Assembly (NCBI GenBank): GCA_018672475.1
Contig: JABHFS010000120.1
Span: 83,664-147,663 of the forward strand
From: Gemmatimonadota bacterium
GTDB lineage: Bacteria; Latescibacterota; UBA2968; UBA8231
Direction of reading: 5' to 3'
DNA length: 64,000 nucleotides
How positions within the stretch are numbered: position 1 is the stretch's first letter; each line of letters opens with the position of its first letter. A program made the translations under genes and the position numbers. The notes beneath the pieces are model-generated. The model searched no databases, was not told the DNA's origin, and saw only the letters and a program-made list of their open reading frames with translations. Shown in pieces: positions 17,240 to 26,287 of this stretch.

Positions 17240-17566
17240 ATGTCGCCAGACAAACCTATTACCGTCGAAATCTACAAACAGACCTACCAGCTAGGTGCTA
17301 GCGAGGGGCGCGACGCCGAGTATATTCAGCGTGCCGCAGCCTATCTCGATGAGAAAATGCAGCAAGCCGCAGCTGAAGTCGGCAATAGGGCTCCGCTTGA
17401 TATCGCCATTCTCGCCGCACTTAACATAGCTGAAGAAGTGCTGAGCGCTCGCGAGCAAAAAGAAACACTACTCGACCAAACCGACGCTCATATCGACTCT
17501 TTTACCCAGCTACTATCCAATGCGGATCCCCCTGAAGATCCCCCCCCTAGCAGCAAACGTTTCTAA
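17240..17566 (+). CDS. zapA: Cell division protein ZapA
   Basis: 108 aa. ZapA binds FtsZ and cross-links protofilaments at the division ring. The N-terminal globular domain begins KPITVEIYKQTYQLGA, the family hallmark. It continues EYIQRAAAYLDEKMQ and DIAILAALNIAEEVL, then a helical coiled-coil segment and a short Pro/Ser-rich tail. GAGG lies just before the ATG. It is preceded by a strong promoter and hairpin and ends 3 bp from the convergent SulP gene. Confidence 0.87.
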   Translation: MSPDKPITVEIYKQTYQLGASEGRDAEYIQRAAAYLDEKMQQAAAEVGNRAPLDIAILAALNIAEEVLSAREQKETLLDQTDAHIDSFTQLLSNADPPEDPPPSSKRF

Positions 17567-17569
17567 TCT

Positions 17570-19315
17570 CTATATATAGTACTCAGACCCGCTGGCCTCT
17601 CCCTTTCGCGGGTGCGGGGTATTGAGCGGACAACGCGTTTTGTATGCTGGCTCGAGTCGAGCCCATAAATATTCGAGCGCGTGCTGATTCCAGCGAAAAA
17701 AGTGATCCCTGCCGATATACTCTATTGATCCTGAACGTTCTAAAACGTCGGTAAACTGTCTTTTAGCCCGTGTGAAATAGAGATCGATACCGACTTCGCG
17801 CATCCGCTCCACGACCGCGCGCAACGTCTGTTCTCCGGAGGGGTCAATTCGGTTAATGCCCTCCGCTTCGAGAATCAGATACTTCAACTCCGGCAAGTGG
17901 GCGATCGTTTCGAGTACACTATCCTCAAAATAGCTGCTGGAGCCAAAAAACAACTGACCGTCAAAGCGGATTATCGCGATTTGCTGGTCCTTCTCTAGGC
18001 CTTGAACCTCCACATCCCGCAAGGTGCCATCCAAATGCCGTATGAGATACACGACCCGCGGACGCATCGTCCGATAGAGATTGATCACCAGTGAAACCCC
18101 AACCCCCAACCCTATCCCGACATGCAACGCCGGCGCCAATAACAACGTAGCGACAAAGGTCACGATCCCGACGATGCCATCGAGACGGCTGATGCGCCAA
18201 GCGGTCAACAGTGGGCGGATCTGGACTAGGCCGACAAGCGCCGCCACGATAATAATCGCCAGCGTCGCCTGCGGCAGATAATACAGCAACGGGGTCAACC
18301 ACAGTAAGGTGATTGCCACCATTAGCGAAGTGACGACTGATGAGAAACCGGTACGGGCGCCGCTCTGGTGATTGACGGCCGAACGTGAGAACGACCCTGA
18401 AACCGCATAGCTTTGGAAGAGCCCACCCACCAAATTCGCCAAGCCTTGGCCTATGAGTTCCCGGTTAATATCGAGCCGCTGCCGGGTCTGGGTGGCAATG
18501 GTCTTGGCAATGGCCATCGCCTCCATTAGACCGATCAATGTCAAAGTCAGCGCGCCCAAAAAGAGCTGCGGCATGACCTCAAAGTCAATCGACGGAACCG
18601 TCGGCAGGGGCAAACCGCGCGGCACTTCGCCAACGACGGCCCCGCTAAAGCCTGTCAACCAGGAAACAAGCGTCGTAACGACTACCGTTATTAGCATATG
18701 CGGCAACCCCAAACCCACCCAGCGCAACAGCAACAGCAACCCTCCGGCCAGGGCCGCCATCCCCAGGGTCGGCCAATGCACTGCAACTGTCGCAGCGTCG
18801 ACGACGCCGATGACCGTCAATAAGTGCGAATCGCCGCGTTGAGCTTCAACTCCGAAAATTTTGTGCAATTGGGACGTGGCGATGATAAGGGCTGCAGCAT
18901 TGGTGAATCCGACGATGACCGGCCCCGAAAGCAAATTGACCAGTACCCCCAAGCGCAAAACACCCAAGCCCAGGCGAATCAAGCCCACGAGCAAGGCCAA
19001 AACCAGCGAATAGGCGATAAAGTTTTCACTGCCCGCTGGCGCTAGGACTTGAACGGTTGTCGCACTGATCAAAGAAGCCATCGCCACCGGGCCGGTAGCA
19101 AGTTGCCGAGAGGAGCCAAAGAGTGCGGCAACTGCCGGCGGCAGAAAAGCGGCATAAAGACCATAGACGGCCGGCAGACCCGCCAATTCGGCATAGGCCA
19201 TCGCTTGCGGCACCAGAATCATCGCCACAGTAATACCCGCGACCAAATCGGCGCGCAGCACGCCTTGTTGCCGCAACTCGGGCAACCAACGGATAAATGG
19301 AAATAGTCGATCCAT
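17570..19315 (-). CDS. SulP/SLC26 family anion transporter with STAS domain
   Basis: 581 aa from ATG 19315 (MDRLFPFIRWLPEL); the track's extra 29 residues lack homology. SulP proteins carry sulfate, bicarbonate or other anions across the inner membrane. The signature is ADLVAGITVAMILVPQAMAYAELAGLP with about 11-12 hydrophobic segments to residue 425. A C-terminal STAS domain follows (about 435-555; IIRFDGQLFFGSSSYFED, YLILEAEGINRIDPSGEQTL). Substrate cannot be read from sequence; sulfate is plausible given the siroheme reductase elsewhere in the window. It is divergent from the PhyH gene. Confidence 0.9.
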   Translation of the reverse strand: MDRLFPFIRWLPELRQQGVLRADLVAGITVAMILVPQAMAYAELAGLPAVYGLYAAFLPPAVAALFGSSRQLATGPVAMASLISATTVQVLAPAGSENFIAYSLVLALLVGLIRLGLGVLRLGVLVNLLSGPVIVGFTNAAALIIATSQLHKIFGVEAQRGDSHLLTVIGVVDAATVAVHWPTLGMAALAGGLLLLLRWVGLGLPHMLITVVVTTLVSWLTGFSGAVVGEVPRGLPLPTVPSIDFEVMPQLFLGALTLTLIGLMEAMAIAKTIATQTRQRLDINRELIGQGLANLVGGLFQSYAVSGSFSRSAVNHQSGARTGFSSVVTSLMVAITLLWLTPLLYYLPQATLAIIIVAALVGLVQIRPLLTAWRISRLDGIVGIVTFVATLLLAPALHVGIGLGVGVSLVINLYRTMRPRVVYLIRHLDGTLRDVEVQGLEKDQQIAIIRFDGQLFFGSSSYFEDSVLETIAHLPELKYLILEAEGINRIDPSGEQTLRAVVERMREVGIDLYFTRAKRQFTDVLERSGSIEYIGRDHFFRWNQHALEYLWARLEPAYKTRCPLNTPHPRKGEASGSEYYI

Positions 19316-19345
19316 GGGTATACAAACGACACTTATCGGGGTGAG

Positions 19346-19375
19346 TTGACACACGCGCGTTGAACGAATTACAAT
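19346..19375 (+). promoter_or_regulatory. Sigma-70-type promoter of the PhyH/PDZ-repeat pair
   Basis: TTGACA (19346-19351), 18-nt spacer, TACAAT (19370-19375; 5 of 6). About 47 nt upstream of the PhyH ATG in the divergent region with sulP. Confidence 0.7.
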
Positions 19376-19422
19376 AATACGCACTTCTGACGCTTTAACC
19401 ACCCCCAGGCAGCGGAGAGTTC

Positions 19423-20223
19423 ATGAACCCACAGCAACAGCGAAGATTTTTCGAGGAGCGGGGTTATCTCATCGTACCCGACCTGCTCGACGACGATGAA
19501 ATTGCCGCCAGCCGGGCCGAGATCAAACGTCTCCACCAACTCGCCACCGACTTGCACACCCGCGAGGATCCATTGCGTGGCCATTTTCAGCGCGAACCTT
19601 TCGCCCACAACCACAATCGCGGCGATTTGCCCATCTTGAGAAAAATTGAGAATACGCGAAACTTCTCAGATTTTTTTGCCCGGCTTTCTGCGCATCCGAA
19701 CTTGGTCTCGACCATACAAAATCTGCTCGGGAACGACCTACTGCTCTTTCGTAGCACCCTTATGCTCAAACCCGCCTTACACGGTTCCGCCCATGCGCTA
19801 CACCAGGATTCCGCCTATTGGCCCATGGAACCACCGGCCCTGGCCACCGCCAGCATCGCCCTTGACGACGCCACATCGCAAAATGGCTGCATCAAGGTCA
19901 TTCCCCGCAGCCACCACTGGGGCCTGCAGCAATGGGGCCATATCGCACAAGCCCAGGACGCGCCATTGAGCGATCGCGAAGACCTCGACTTATCCGGCCA
20001 GATCGATGTGGAACTCAAGGCCGGATCGGCTGTGCTCTTCCACAGCCTAATGGTGCACGGATCAGGGCCGAATCAGACCGAACACTCCCGCAATACCGCC
20101 CTCTACGCCTATTTCTCGCCGCACGTGCGCTACGTGCCCGGCAAGGGTGCACCCCGTGAAAAATCCTTTCCGGTAATCGCCGGTTTAAATGATGCCACAG
20201 AGCACACCTTGGTCGCCTCTTGA
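19423..20223 (+). CDS. Phytanoyl-CoA dioxygenase (PhyH) family Fe(II)/2-oxoglutarate oxygenase
   Basis: 266 aa. PhyH-family proteins are cytosolic Fe(II)/2-oxoglutarate hydroxylases with a double-stranded beta-helix. The N-terminal helix FFEERGYLIVPDLLDDDEI is typical. The iron facial triad appears as HQDSAYWP (HxD, about 126-128) plus the distal His in FHSLMVHGSGPN (about 210), with the 2-oxoglutarate Arg probably in HSRNTALYAYF. Substrate is unknown: these enzymes act on varied small molecules. The stop codon overlaps the TTG start of the next gene (TTGA), so the two are translationally coupled. Confidence 0.9.
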   Translation: MNPQQQRRFFEERGYLIVPDLLDDDEIAASRAEIKRLHQLATDLHTREDPLRGHFQREPFAHNHNRGDLPILRKIENTRNFSDFFARLSAHPNLVSTIQNLLGNDLLLFRSTLMLKPALHGSAHALHQDSAYWPMEPPALATASIALDDATSQNGCIKVIPRSHHWGLQQWGHIAQAQDAPLSDREDLDLSGQIDVELKAGSAVLFHSLMVHGSGPNQTEHSRNTALYAYFSPHVRYVPGKGAPREKSFPVIAGLNDATEHTLVAS

Positions 20224-22415
20224 AAAAAGTTCTATTGCTGGCGAGCCTGCTGCTATCAACTCCGGGGCGAAGTCAAGAATACCAGGATCTACCCACCGAT
20301 CTTGCCAGCCATTACGGCGTCCTCGGGTTGCGGCCGGCAAGCATCAGCCCCGACAGCCTCGCTGTCGAGCGCGTCATGCTCTACAGCGAGGCCCACCGCG
20401 CGGGGATACAAAAGGGCGATCGGATTATCGCCATTCCCCCCTATCGCATTCGCAACTCCGATGAATTGAGTCGCTGCATCCAGAGCTATGCCCCCGGCGA
20501 TACGCTCTCAATGGTGCTACGTCGCGACGGCCAAACCCTGGAGCTTTCGTGCAGCGTATCCGACATTAAGCACCTCTACTACCTGATGAATGAACAAGGG
20601 ATCGCTAAACCCATCACAGCTCCCTTGCACATCGCCGGGACCAAAGTGCCCCGCCACGAGAAAGCCGCCCGCGATCTTATCCGCCAACAAGATGCCATCG
20701 CAGGATTTTCAGCGTTGCAAAAAGCATGGGCATTTGATGCGGGACGCTACGGCAGCGACACCCGACTTCAGACCGTTAATATGGTCCTGCACGACCCGCT
20801 AACCGCCGGCCGCACGGCCAGTGCCCTGAGTAAATCGGTGACCGCCGACATGTCGCTGGTCGGGCATCTGCACATCGCCGCACAGTATTTGGATCTCGCG
20901 CTAGCAGCCCCACTCCAGGTATGGGATGACCAAGAGAATTCAGCACCGCACCTGATCCTCGCGTCGCTATTGGCAGCCAAGCAAATGACCGATAGCGCCT
21001 TTGCCAAGCTTACCGATAGCGAGCGCGCCGAGCTTGCCAATGCCATACCCGGGCTACTCAAACGTTTCGGCGAAACCTTCCAGTTGGACTCGGGCGATAG
21101 CACTGAAACCGTCGGCCATATTAACACCCTGCGCCTGGCAAAGAAAGTAGATCTCAATTCCCTGTTTCTCGGCGCCTTGCACTTAGCTCAACTCGCAGAC
21201 GGCGACGCACTCAAAACCATCCGCAGGAAATCGCAACAACTCGACCCCGCCCTAATCGATAGCTTACCTCCCGGTACCCAGGGCAAATTCCTCTACGCCA
21301 AATCCACGCCATTAGGCTGGATACTAGTCGGCGATCGAGGACCCAATTTATACACTGGCCATACCGCGGCGATAATCGACCTCGGTGGCGACGACATCTA
21401 TTTTCATAGCGATCCAGCACCTGCCAATATCGCGATCATTATCGACTACGAGGGCGACGACCGCTATATCGGCGGGCCTATTGCCGCGGGCATCCGCGGC
21501 ATCGGCATGCTGGTCGACCTAAAGGGTAATGATCTGTATAAGGGCGACGATTTGGCGTTGGGCACCGCTTTCTGCGGCATCGGCATGTTATGGGACAGTG
21601 AGGGCGACGACAACTACATAAATGCCCAGGTCGGTCAGGGCGCGGCCTTCTTCGGCGCGGGCTTACTGATCGACAGGAGCGGCAACGACCTTTATTCAGC
21701 GGATCTTTTTGCCCAGGGTTTTGGCGGCATGCGCGGCTTTGGCCTATTGCACGACTTAGCCGGCGACGACCACTATCTAGTCGATCGCGCAGTCCCCTCA
21801 TCCTACGGCACCCCCAATACCTATGCCGGCTGGGCCCAGGGCATCGGCTGCGGCTTTAGGGGATACGGGGCGGGCGGGATTGGCCTACTCTTGGATGGCG
21901 ATGGCGACGACGACTACCAAGGTGGAGACTTTGCCCAGGGCGTGGGTTATTTCTTTGGCATGGGCGTGCTGGCAGACCTACGGGGTGATGACCAATATCG
22001 AGGCAGTCGCTATGCGCAGGGGGCCGCGGCCCACCAGGCCGTCGGTGCATTGATCGAAACCGGGGGTAACGATCGCTATGAAACAAAAATAGCGGCATCC
22101 CAGGGTGCTGGCTGGGATGCCGCTATTGGCTATCTGGCCGATCTGTCAGGCAACGACCACTACGTGGCGTTGCACTTGAGCCAAGGGGCGGCGGCGATGA
22201 ACGGCCTCGGTTTACTCTTCGATGGCAATGGCCGAGACCGCTACGAGACGCAAACCGGCCAAGGTCAAGGCAGTTCGGCAACCTATTGGGGCGGGCGCAA
22301 CGCGCCCAATCTGGGCTTGCTGATTGATCTTGGCGGTGACAAAGACACCTACAGTATCAGAAAGAACCAGGCCGACGCCCACGATGCGGGAATCGGCCTT
22401 TTCAGTGATCGCTAA
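20220..22415 (+). CDS. Secreted PDZ protein with about 12 tandem Asp-rich repeats, unknown function
   Basis: 731 aa. It has a signal peptide (MKKVLLLASLLLSTPGRSQ) and a PDZ-like domain about 30-110 (GVLGLRPASISP, HRAGIQKGDRIIAI). A helical middle region spans about 110-365. From about 380 to the end run roughly 12 repeats of 26-35 aa with consensus G-x-G-x-L-x-D-x-x-G-[DN]-D-x-Y followed by an AQG-type turn (GVLADLRGDDQYRGSRYAQG is one unit). The regular GDDxY spacing suggests a beta-solenoid, perhaps calcium-binding, in the periplasm or on the surface. I cannot name the family. Start TTG 20220 overlaps the PhyH stop, which couples a secreted protein to a cytosolic oxygenase. Confidence 0.78.
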   Translation: MKKVLLLASLLLSTPGRSQEYQDLPTDLASHYGVLGLRPASISPDSLAVERVMLYSEAHRAGIQKGDRIIAIPPYRIRNSDELSRCIQSYAPGDTLSMVLRRDGQTLELSCSVSDIKHLYYLMNEQGIAKPITAPLHIAGTKVPRHEKAARDLIRQQDAIAGFSALQKAWAFDAGRYGSDTRLQTVNMVLHDPLTAGRTASALSKSVTADMSLVGHLHIAAQYLDLALAAPLQVWDDQENSAPHLILASLLAAKQMTDSAFAKLTDSERAELANAIPGLLKRFGETFQLDSGDSTETVGHINTLRLAKKVDLNSLFLGALHLAQLADGDALKTIRRKSQQLDPALIDSLPPGTQGKFLYAKSTPLGWILVGDRGPNLYTGHTAAIIDLGGDDIYFHSDPAPANIAIIIDYEGDDRYIGGPIAAGIRGIGMLVDLKGNDLYKGDDLALGTAFCGIGMLWDSEGDDNYINAQVGQGAAFFGAGLLIDRSGNDLYSADLFAQGFGGMRGFGLLHDLAGDDHYLVDRAVPSSYGTPNTYAGWAQGIGCGFRGYGAGGIGLLLDGDGDDDYQGGDFAQGVGYFFGMGVLADLRGDDQYRGSRYAQGAAAHQAVGALIETGGNDRYETKIAASQGAGWDAAIGYLADLSGNDHYVALHLSQGAAAMNGLGLLFDGNGRDRYETQTGQGQGSSATYWGGRNAPNLGLLIDLGGDKDTYSIRKNQADAHDAGIGLFSDR

Positions 22416-22419
22416 AAAA

Positions 22420-22941
22420 TTAGATTGGCCTGAGGATCAGCGACATCTCACGACCCTCCATCTTCGGCTCTTGATCGACAACGGAGACATCTGTGAGCTT
22501 CTCGGCTAAACCACGCAAAAGCTCGCGCCCCCGCTCTTGGTAGGCCATCTGCCGTCCGCGAAAACGCACGCTGACTTTGACGCGATTGCCCTTTTCGATA
22601 AACTCGCGAATATGGGCCATCCGGTATTCGAGATCGTGCTCAGAGATATTGGCCCCGGCGATGCGGATGCCCTTCATCTGCACGTTGTGCTGTTTCTTGC
22701 GCGCTTCTTTAGCCTTTTTTTCCTGGTCGTAACGATATTTTCCGTAGTCGATAATACGGCAAACCGGGGGGCGCGCTTCGGCCGCGACCTCAACCAAATC
22801 GAGTTCAGCTTCTTCGGCCATGGACAAGGCCTGTGCTGTTTCGACGACACCGACTTGTTCTCCGTCGGGGCCAATTAGGCGCACCTGGGGCACGCGAATG
22901 TCGCCATTGACCCGGGTGACACTCTTTCTCTTTGTTGCGAT
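22420..22941 (-). CDS. infC: Translation initiation factor IF-3 with ATC start codon
   Basis: 173 aa. IF-3 binds the 30S subunit, checks start-codon/initiator pairing and prevents premature 50S joining. The N-domain has RVPQVRLIGPDGEQVG and PPVCRIIDYGKYRY; the C-domain has EHDLEYRMAHIREFIEKGNRVKV. The ORF track starts at GTG 22893, which would delete the conserved N-terminal segment (VTRVNGDIRVPQVRL). Reading upstream, the only well-placed initiation site is ATC at 22941, 8 nt after GGAGG. Non-canonical AUU/AUC starts are known in infC of other bacteria, where they allow autoregulation. rpmI and rplT are absent downstream, which is unusual. Confidence 0.93.
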   Translation of the reverse strand: MATKRKSVTRVNGDIRVPQVRLIGPDGEQVGVVETAQALSMAEEAELDLVEVAAEARPPVCRIIDYGKYRYDQEKKAKEARKKQHNVQMKGIRIAGANISEHDLEYRMAHIREFIEKGNRVKVSVRFRGRQMAYQERGRELLRGLAEKLTDVSVVDQEPKMEGREMSLILRPI

Positions 22942-22964
22942 AGCTTTAACCTCCGTAGAGCGTG

Positions 22965-22989
22965 AATAAAAACGCGGGTAGCCCCCGCG
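22965..22989 (-). terminator. Attenuator-type hairpin in the infC leader
   Basis: On the minus strand CGCGGG pairs with CCCGCG around a 5-nt loop and is followed by TTTTTATT. It sits only 24 nt upstream of the infC start and directly after the predicted transcription start, with no upstream gene on this strand to terminate. It is therefore best read as leader attenuation of infC. Confidence 0.65.
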
Positions 22990-23001
22990 GGTTATTTAGT
23001 T

Positions 23002-23029
23002 AATATAAGATCCAACTACATTCTGTCTA
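23002..23029 (-). promoter_or_regulatory. Sigma-70-type promoter of infC
   Basis: Minus strand TAGACA (23024-23029; 5 of 6), 16-nt spacer, TATATT (23002-23007; 5 of 6). The predicted start falls just before the leader hairpin. Confidence 0.65.
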
Positions 23030-23195
23030 TCGACTCTATTTCGGATGCACTTTAGCGCGATTCCACAAACAAGGTCGCTTCACTAAATCTTAAACCCCAG
23101 TCCGGATTAAGACAAGGGTTGATTTGCCGCCATCCCTTTGGCATCAACAGCCTTATTGATTATTTTTATCGTCCCTCTACACAAAAAGGAGAACA

Positions 23196-24197
23196 ATGAC
23201 GCGCACATATGACGTTTACGGAGTCGGCCACGCCCTCGTCGATATCCAGTACCGGGTGCAACCCGACTTCCTCGCCACCAACCAAGTCGAAAAAGGCGTA
23301 ATGACCCTCGTCGATGAAGATCGCCAAGCGCACCTCGCCAAAGCCATTACCGACACCCCGGTCGCCTCGGCCTCCGGCGGTTCAGCCGCCAATACCATGA
23401 TCGGCGTCGCCCGTTTCGGCGGGCAGGCCTATTACGCCTGCCTGATCGGCCGCGATACCTGGGGCGACTTTTACCAGCGCGACCTCGAAGCCGCCGGCGT
23501 CGTTGCGAACCCGGCCAACCGCAGCGAGGGCACGACCGGCCAATGCCTGGTATTTATCACTCCAGACGCCGATCGCACACTCAATACCTTTCTCGGCATC
23601 AGCAGCGCCATCGGTCCGGCGCAACTGCAAGAAGATATCATTGCCGACGCCCACTATGTTTATCTCGAAGGGTATCTGTTCAGTTCGGACGATGGTTTCG
23701 CCGCCGCGATGCAAGCGCAGGAAATGGCCCAGCGAAACGATACAAAAGTCTCGCTAACGCTGAGCGACCCCTTCATGGTTAGTACCTTTAAGGAGCGCTT
23801 CGATTCCTTGATGCACAATGGCGTGGACCTGCTTTTCTGCAACGAGGAAGAAGCGATCGCTTGCACCGGGGCAGCCGATCGGGAGGCCGCTGCCAAGACA
23901 TTGGGTTCACAGGTCAATATGGCCTATATAACCTGCGGTCCCGACGGGGCGTTAGTATATGCCGACGGCCAGCGCCATATGGTCCCCGGCGTACAAGTAG
24001 AAGCCGTGGATACCACGGGAGCCGGCGATCTCTTCGCAGGTGGCGCGCTCTTCGGGCTGACCCACGGCTATACTCCCGTTGATGCGGCTCGCCTCGGCTC
24101 CTACGCCGCAGCGCAGGTTGTCGCCCGCTTCGGCCCTCGCCTTGAAGAATCTCTCGCCAATCAGGTCGACCAGATTTTGGCCCACTTCTCTGCTTAG
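23196..24197 (+). CDS. PfkB-family (adenosine/ribokinase-like) sugar kinase
   Basis: 333 aa. PfkB enzymes phosphorylate sugars or nucleosides using ATP. Motifs: N-terminal GVGHALVDIQYRV, the substrate-site loop ASGGSAANTMIG (about 60-71) and the C-terminal anion-hole/catalytic signature DTTGAGDLFAGG (about 270) with the base Asp. The overall layout, including CNEEEAIACTG, resembles bacterial adenosine-kinase-like members. The substrate is not certain. AAAAGGAG precedes the ATG. A 2-hydroxyacid dehydrogenase follows 13 nt later, suggesting a shared catabolic or detoxification role. Confidence 0.87.
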   Translation: MTRTYDVYGVGHALVDIQYRVQPDFLATNQVEKGVMTLVDEDRQAHLAKAITDTPVASASGGSAANTMIGVARFGGQAYYACLIGRDTWGDFYQRDLEAAGVVANPANRSEGTTGQCLVFITPDADRTLNTFLGISSAIGPAQLQEDIIADAHYVYLEGYLFSSDDGFAAAMQAQEMAQRNDTKVSLTLSDPFMVSTFKERFDSLMHNGVDLLFCNEEEAIACTGAADREAAAKTLGSQVNMAYITCGPDGALVYADGQRHMVPGVQVEAVDTTGAGDLFAGGALFGLTHGYTPVDAARLGSYAAAQVVARFGPRLEESLANQVDQILAHFSA

Positions 24198-24210
24198 CAC
24201 GGAGGTTGAT

Positions 24211-25167
24211 GTGAAAATCCTGATCCAGTATCCATTCAGCGACGAGCAGCACGAGCAATTTTGCCAGTTAGCGCGCGAAAACGGCGATCATCAAGTCCTT
24301 ATCGCCGCCGACGAAGCCGCAGCGATCCCCCTGGCAGACGGGGTTGAAGTGATTATGGGGTACTTCCCTCCCGCCGTCTGCGCCGCCGCCACCGACTTGC
24401 GTTGGATTCAGTCGTTTAGCGCCGGTATGGACAAATTCCTCTTCCCCGAGATTATCGAGCGCGACAAAGTCGCCATATCCAATGTCGCCGGACTCTACGC
24501 CCCACAAGGCGGGGAGCACGCCTGGGCGCTGCTGTTGGCCCTGGCGCGCGGCATCGACCAAGCCATTCGCCAAAACGACCAACGCAAATGGGCGGCCGGC
24601 TCCATGGTCGAGCTAACGGGGTTAACCCTTGGCGTCGTCGGCATGGGAGGGTTTGGCCTAGAAATGGTCAAGCGGGCGGCCGGCTACGATATGCAGATCA
24701 TCGCCGTAGACCCCGTGCGCCGGGATCCGCCGCCTGGCGTATCCGAACTGGTGGACAATAGTCAGGAGAATCTACACAGCTTATTACGCCGGTCTGATGT
24801 GGTGATGCTCGCTTGCCCGAAAACAAAGGAGACTTATCACTTGATTGGCAGCGAAGAGTTCGCATTGATGCGGGAAAACGCCTACCTCATCAATGTGACC
24901 CGGGGAGGCATCATCGACGAAGAAGCCCTGTGCCAAGCACTACGCGAAGGGCAAATCGCCGGAGCAGGTCTCGATGTCACTGAGATAGAACCTTTACCGG
25001 CCGATTCCCCACTGTGGGATGCGCGCAATATAATTCTCACTCCGCACAGGGCCGGGGCGTCTCAACATCGGCCACGCAAAGTGTTCGAATTTTTCCTCGC
25101 CCAGTTGGGGCGCTACCTCAAGGGCGAAGCCGTGCTAAATATCGTCAATAAAAGAAAAGGTTATTAG
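24211..25167 (+). CDS. D-2-hydroxyacid dehydrogenase (NAD-dependent)
   Basis: 318 aa from GTG 24211, which has GGAGG 5 nt upstream; the ORF-track start at 24079 runs through the previous gene. The Rossmann domain begins LTLGVVGMGGFGLEMVKRAAG (about 135). Catalytic residues fit the family: Arg in NVTRGGIIDEEAL, Glu in LDVTEIEPLP and His in LTPHRAGAS. It would reduce 2-keto acids or oxidise D-2-hydroxyacids such as glycerate. It follows the PfkB kinase and ends at a strong bidirectional terminator. Confidence 0.88.
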   Translation: MKILIQYPFSDEQHEQFCQLARENGDHQVLIAADEAAAIPLADGVEVIMGYFPPAVCAAATDLRWIQSFSAGMDKFLFPEIIERDKVAISNVAGLYAPQGGEHAWALLLALARGIDQAIRQNDQRKWAAGSMVELTGLTLGVVGMGGFGLEMVKRAAGYDMQIIAVDPVRRDPPPGVSELVDNSQENLHSLLRRSDVVMLACPKTKETYHLIGSEEFALMRENAYLINVTRGGIIDEEALCQALREGQIAGAGLDVTEIEPLPADSPLWDARNIILTPHRAGASQHRPRKVFEFFLAQLGRYLKGEAVLNIVNKRKGY

Positions 25168-25197
25168 CCGTTCTTTTTACACATTACAAATACCCGC

Positions 25198-25247
25198 GTA
25201 CAAAAAATGCGCCGACTATCGCACGACAGTCGGCGCATTTTTTGTAC
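25198..25247. terminator. Bidirectional terminator
   Basis: A perfect 20-bp inverted repeat (arms starting GTACAAAAAATGCGCCGACT) with a 10-nt loop lies between converging genes. Each arm supplies a T-run for the opposite strand. Confidence 0.88.
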
Positions 25248-25377
25248 GCTGCCTATGAACGAATCGAAGTGCAATAGCTAACTTAGCACTATTCTGTAGA
25301 TCCGCGCCCCGCCGCGATCGTTACCCAACACCCGCATCCAACCACTTCTTCCCAGACACCACTTTGTAAAGCCACCT

Positions 25378-26184
25378 TTAATAACCCAATCGACGCAAAT
25401 AGTCGCGCATGCCTGCGCTGCGCTCGGCCTCGCTTACCGCATCTTCCCCCTCGTATGCGGGTTCCCCCGGACACGCCGTCACCCAACGGGTAAAATTGCG
25501 GTCTTCGAGCGTTTTTAGCACAGCGGTAAAATCGAGACATTCGGCCTCACCGACCGAAACCCACTTCGGATTGTATTGGCCCGGGTCGCGCACCGTGCAA
25601 GAGGCGTAATCCTGCAGATGCACATAATTGAGTTGGTCCCAGAAATCGACCAGCGACTGCACCGGGTCGTAGTCCCACAGTTCGGCGTGCGATACATCAA
25701 TACAGAGCTTGGCCTTGTCCAGCAAACTCATATAGAGCGTCCAATCCGCCGCCGAGTCGACCAATAGATTAGTGTGGATATGATAGCTGAGCTCCAACCC
25801 GTATTGGGCCGCGTATTCGGCCCACTGCTCCGCGCCTTCGGCCGCCCGTTCGATATCAGCCCGCTCCGTCGCCCGCCCTTCGGGTTTGCGCCCACTCATA
25901 AACATAAAGCAGTCGACTCCCATCTCGGCAGCATAGTCCATTCGTCTTTTATTGCGTTCGACATGTTCCCAGTCTCGGTCTTCCGGCGAACCGCTAGCGG
26001 TAAAAACACACAGCGGCATCTCCGCATCCTCGCACACCTGTTTTAGCCGCTTTGGCGGCCCGAGCCAATCCAGCGGCAGACGCCCCTCCCAGCCATCCCA
26101 ACCGGCCTTTTTTAACGCCGGTAAGGCCTTCGATAGATCCGGTTGCCGCCAACGCAGTGTCGCATATCCCATTTTGAGTGCCAT
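25378..26184 (-). CDS. Sugar phosphate isomerase/epimerase (AP-endonuclease-2-like TIM barrel)
   Basis: 268 aa. Xylose-isomerase-like TIM-barrel proteins of this type isomerise or epimerise sugars using a divalent metal. Visible landmarks are LPALKKAGWDGWEGRLPLDW near the start, ELSYHIHTNLLVDS (metal-ligand region), LCIDVSHAELWDYDP and YVHLQDYASCTVRDP. AGGAGG stands before ATG 26184. It is monocistronic, sharing the upstream region with the divergent MFS-HEAT gene, which may carry a related substrate. The exact reaction is not deducible. Confidence 0.83.
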   Translation of the reverse strand: MALKMGYATLRWRQPDLSKALPALKKAGWDGWEGRLPLDWLGPPKRLKQVCEDAEMPLCVFTASGSPEDRDWEHVERNKRRMDYAAEMGVDCFMFMSGRKPEGRATERADIERAAEGAEQWAEYAAQYGLELSYHIHTNLLVDSAADWTLYMSLLDKAKLCIDVSHAELWDYDPVQSLVDFWDQLNYVHLQDYASCTVRDPGQYNPKWVSVGEAECLDFTAVLKTLEDRNFTRWVTACPGEPAYEGEDAVSEAERSAGMRDYLRRLGY

Positions 26185-26287
26185 AGTCTACCTCCTCTTT
26201 CTGGCCTACAACTAAAGCAAAAGCCAATATCACAGGCAAGTTCGGTTGACCGATCTCTATACTGCCGCGATATTTTGCTGTTGGCTT

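Noticed and set aside
22893-22941. GTG 22893 as the infC start
   Set aside because: It would remove the conserved IF-3 N-terminal segment and has no ribosome-binding site at proper spacing; ATC 22941 does.
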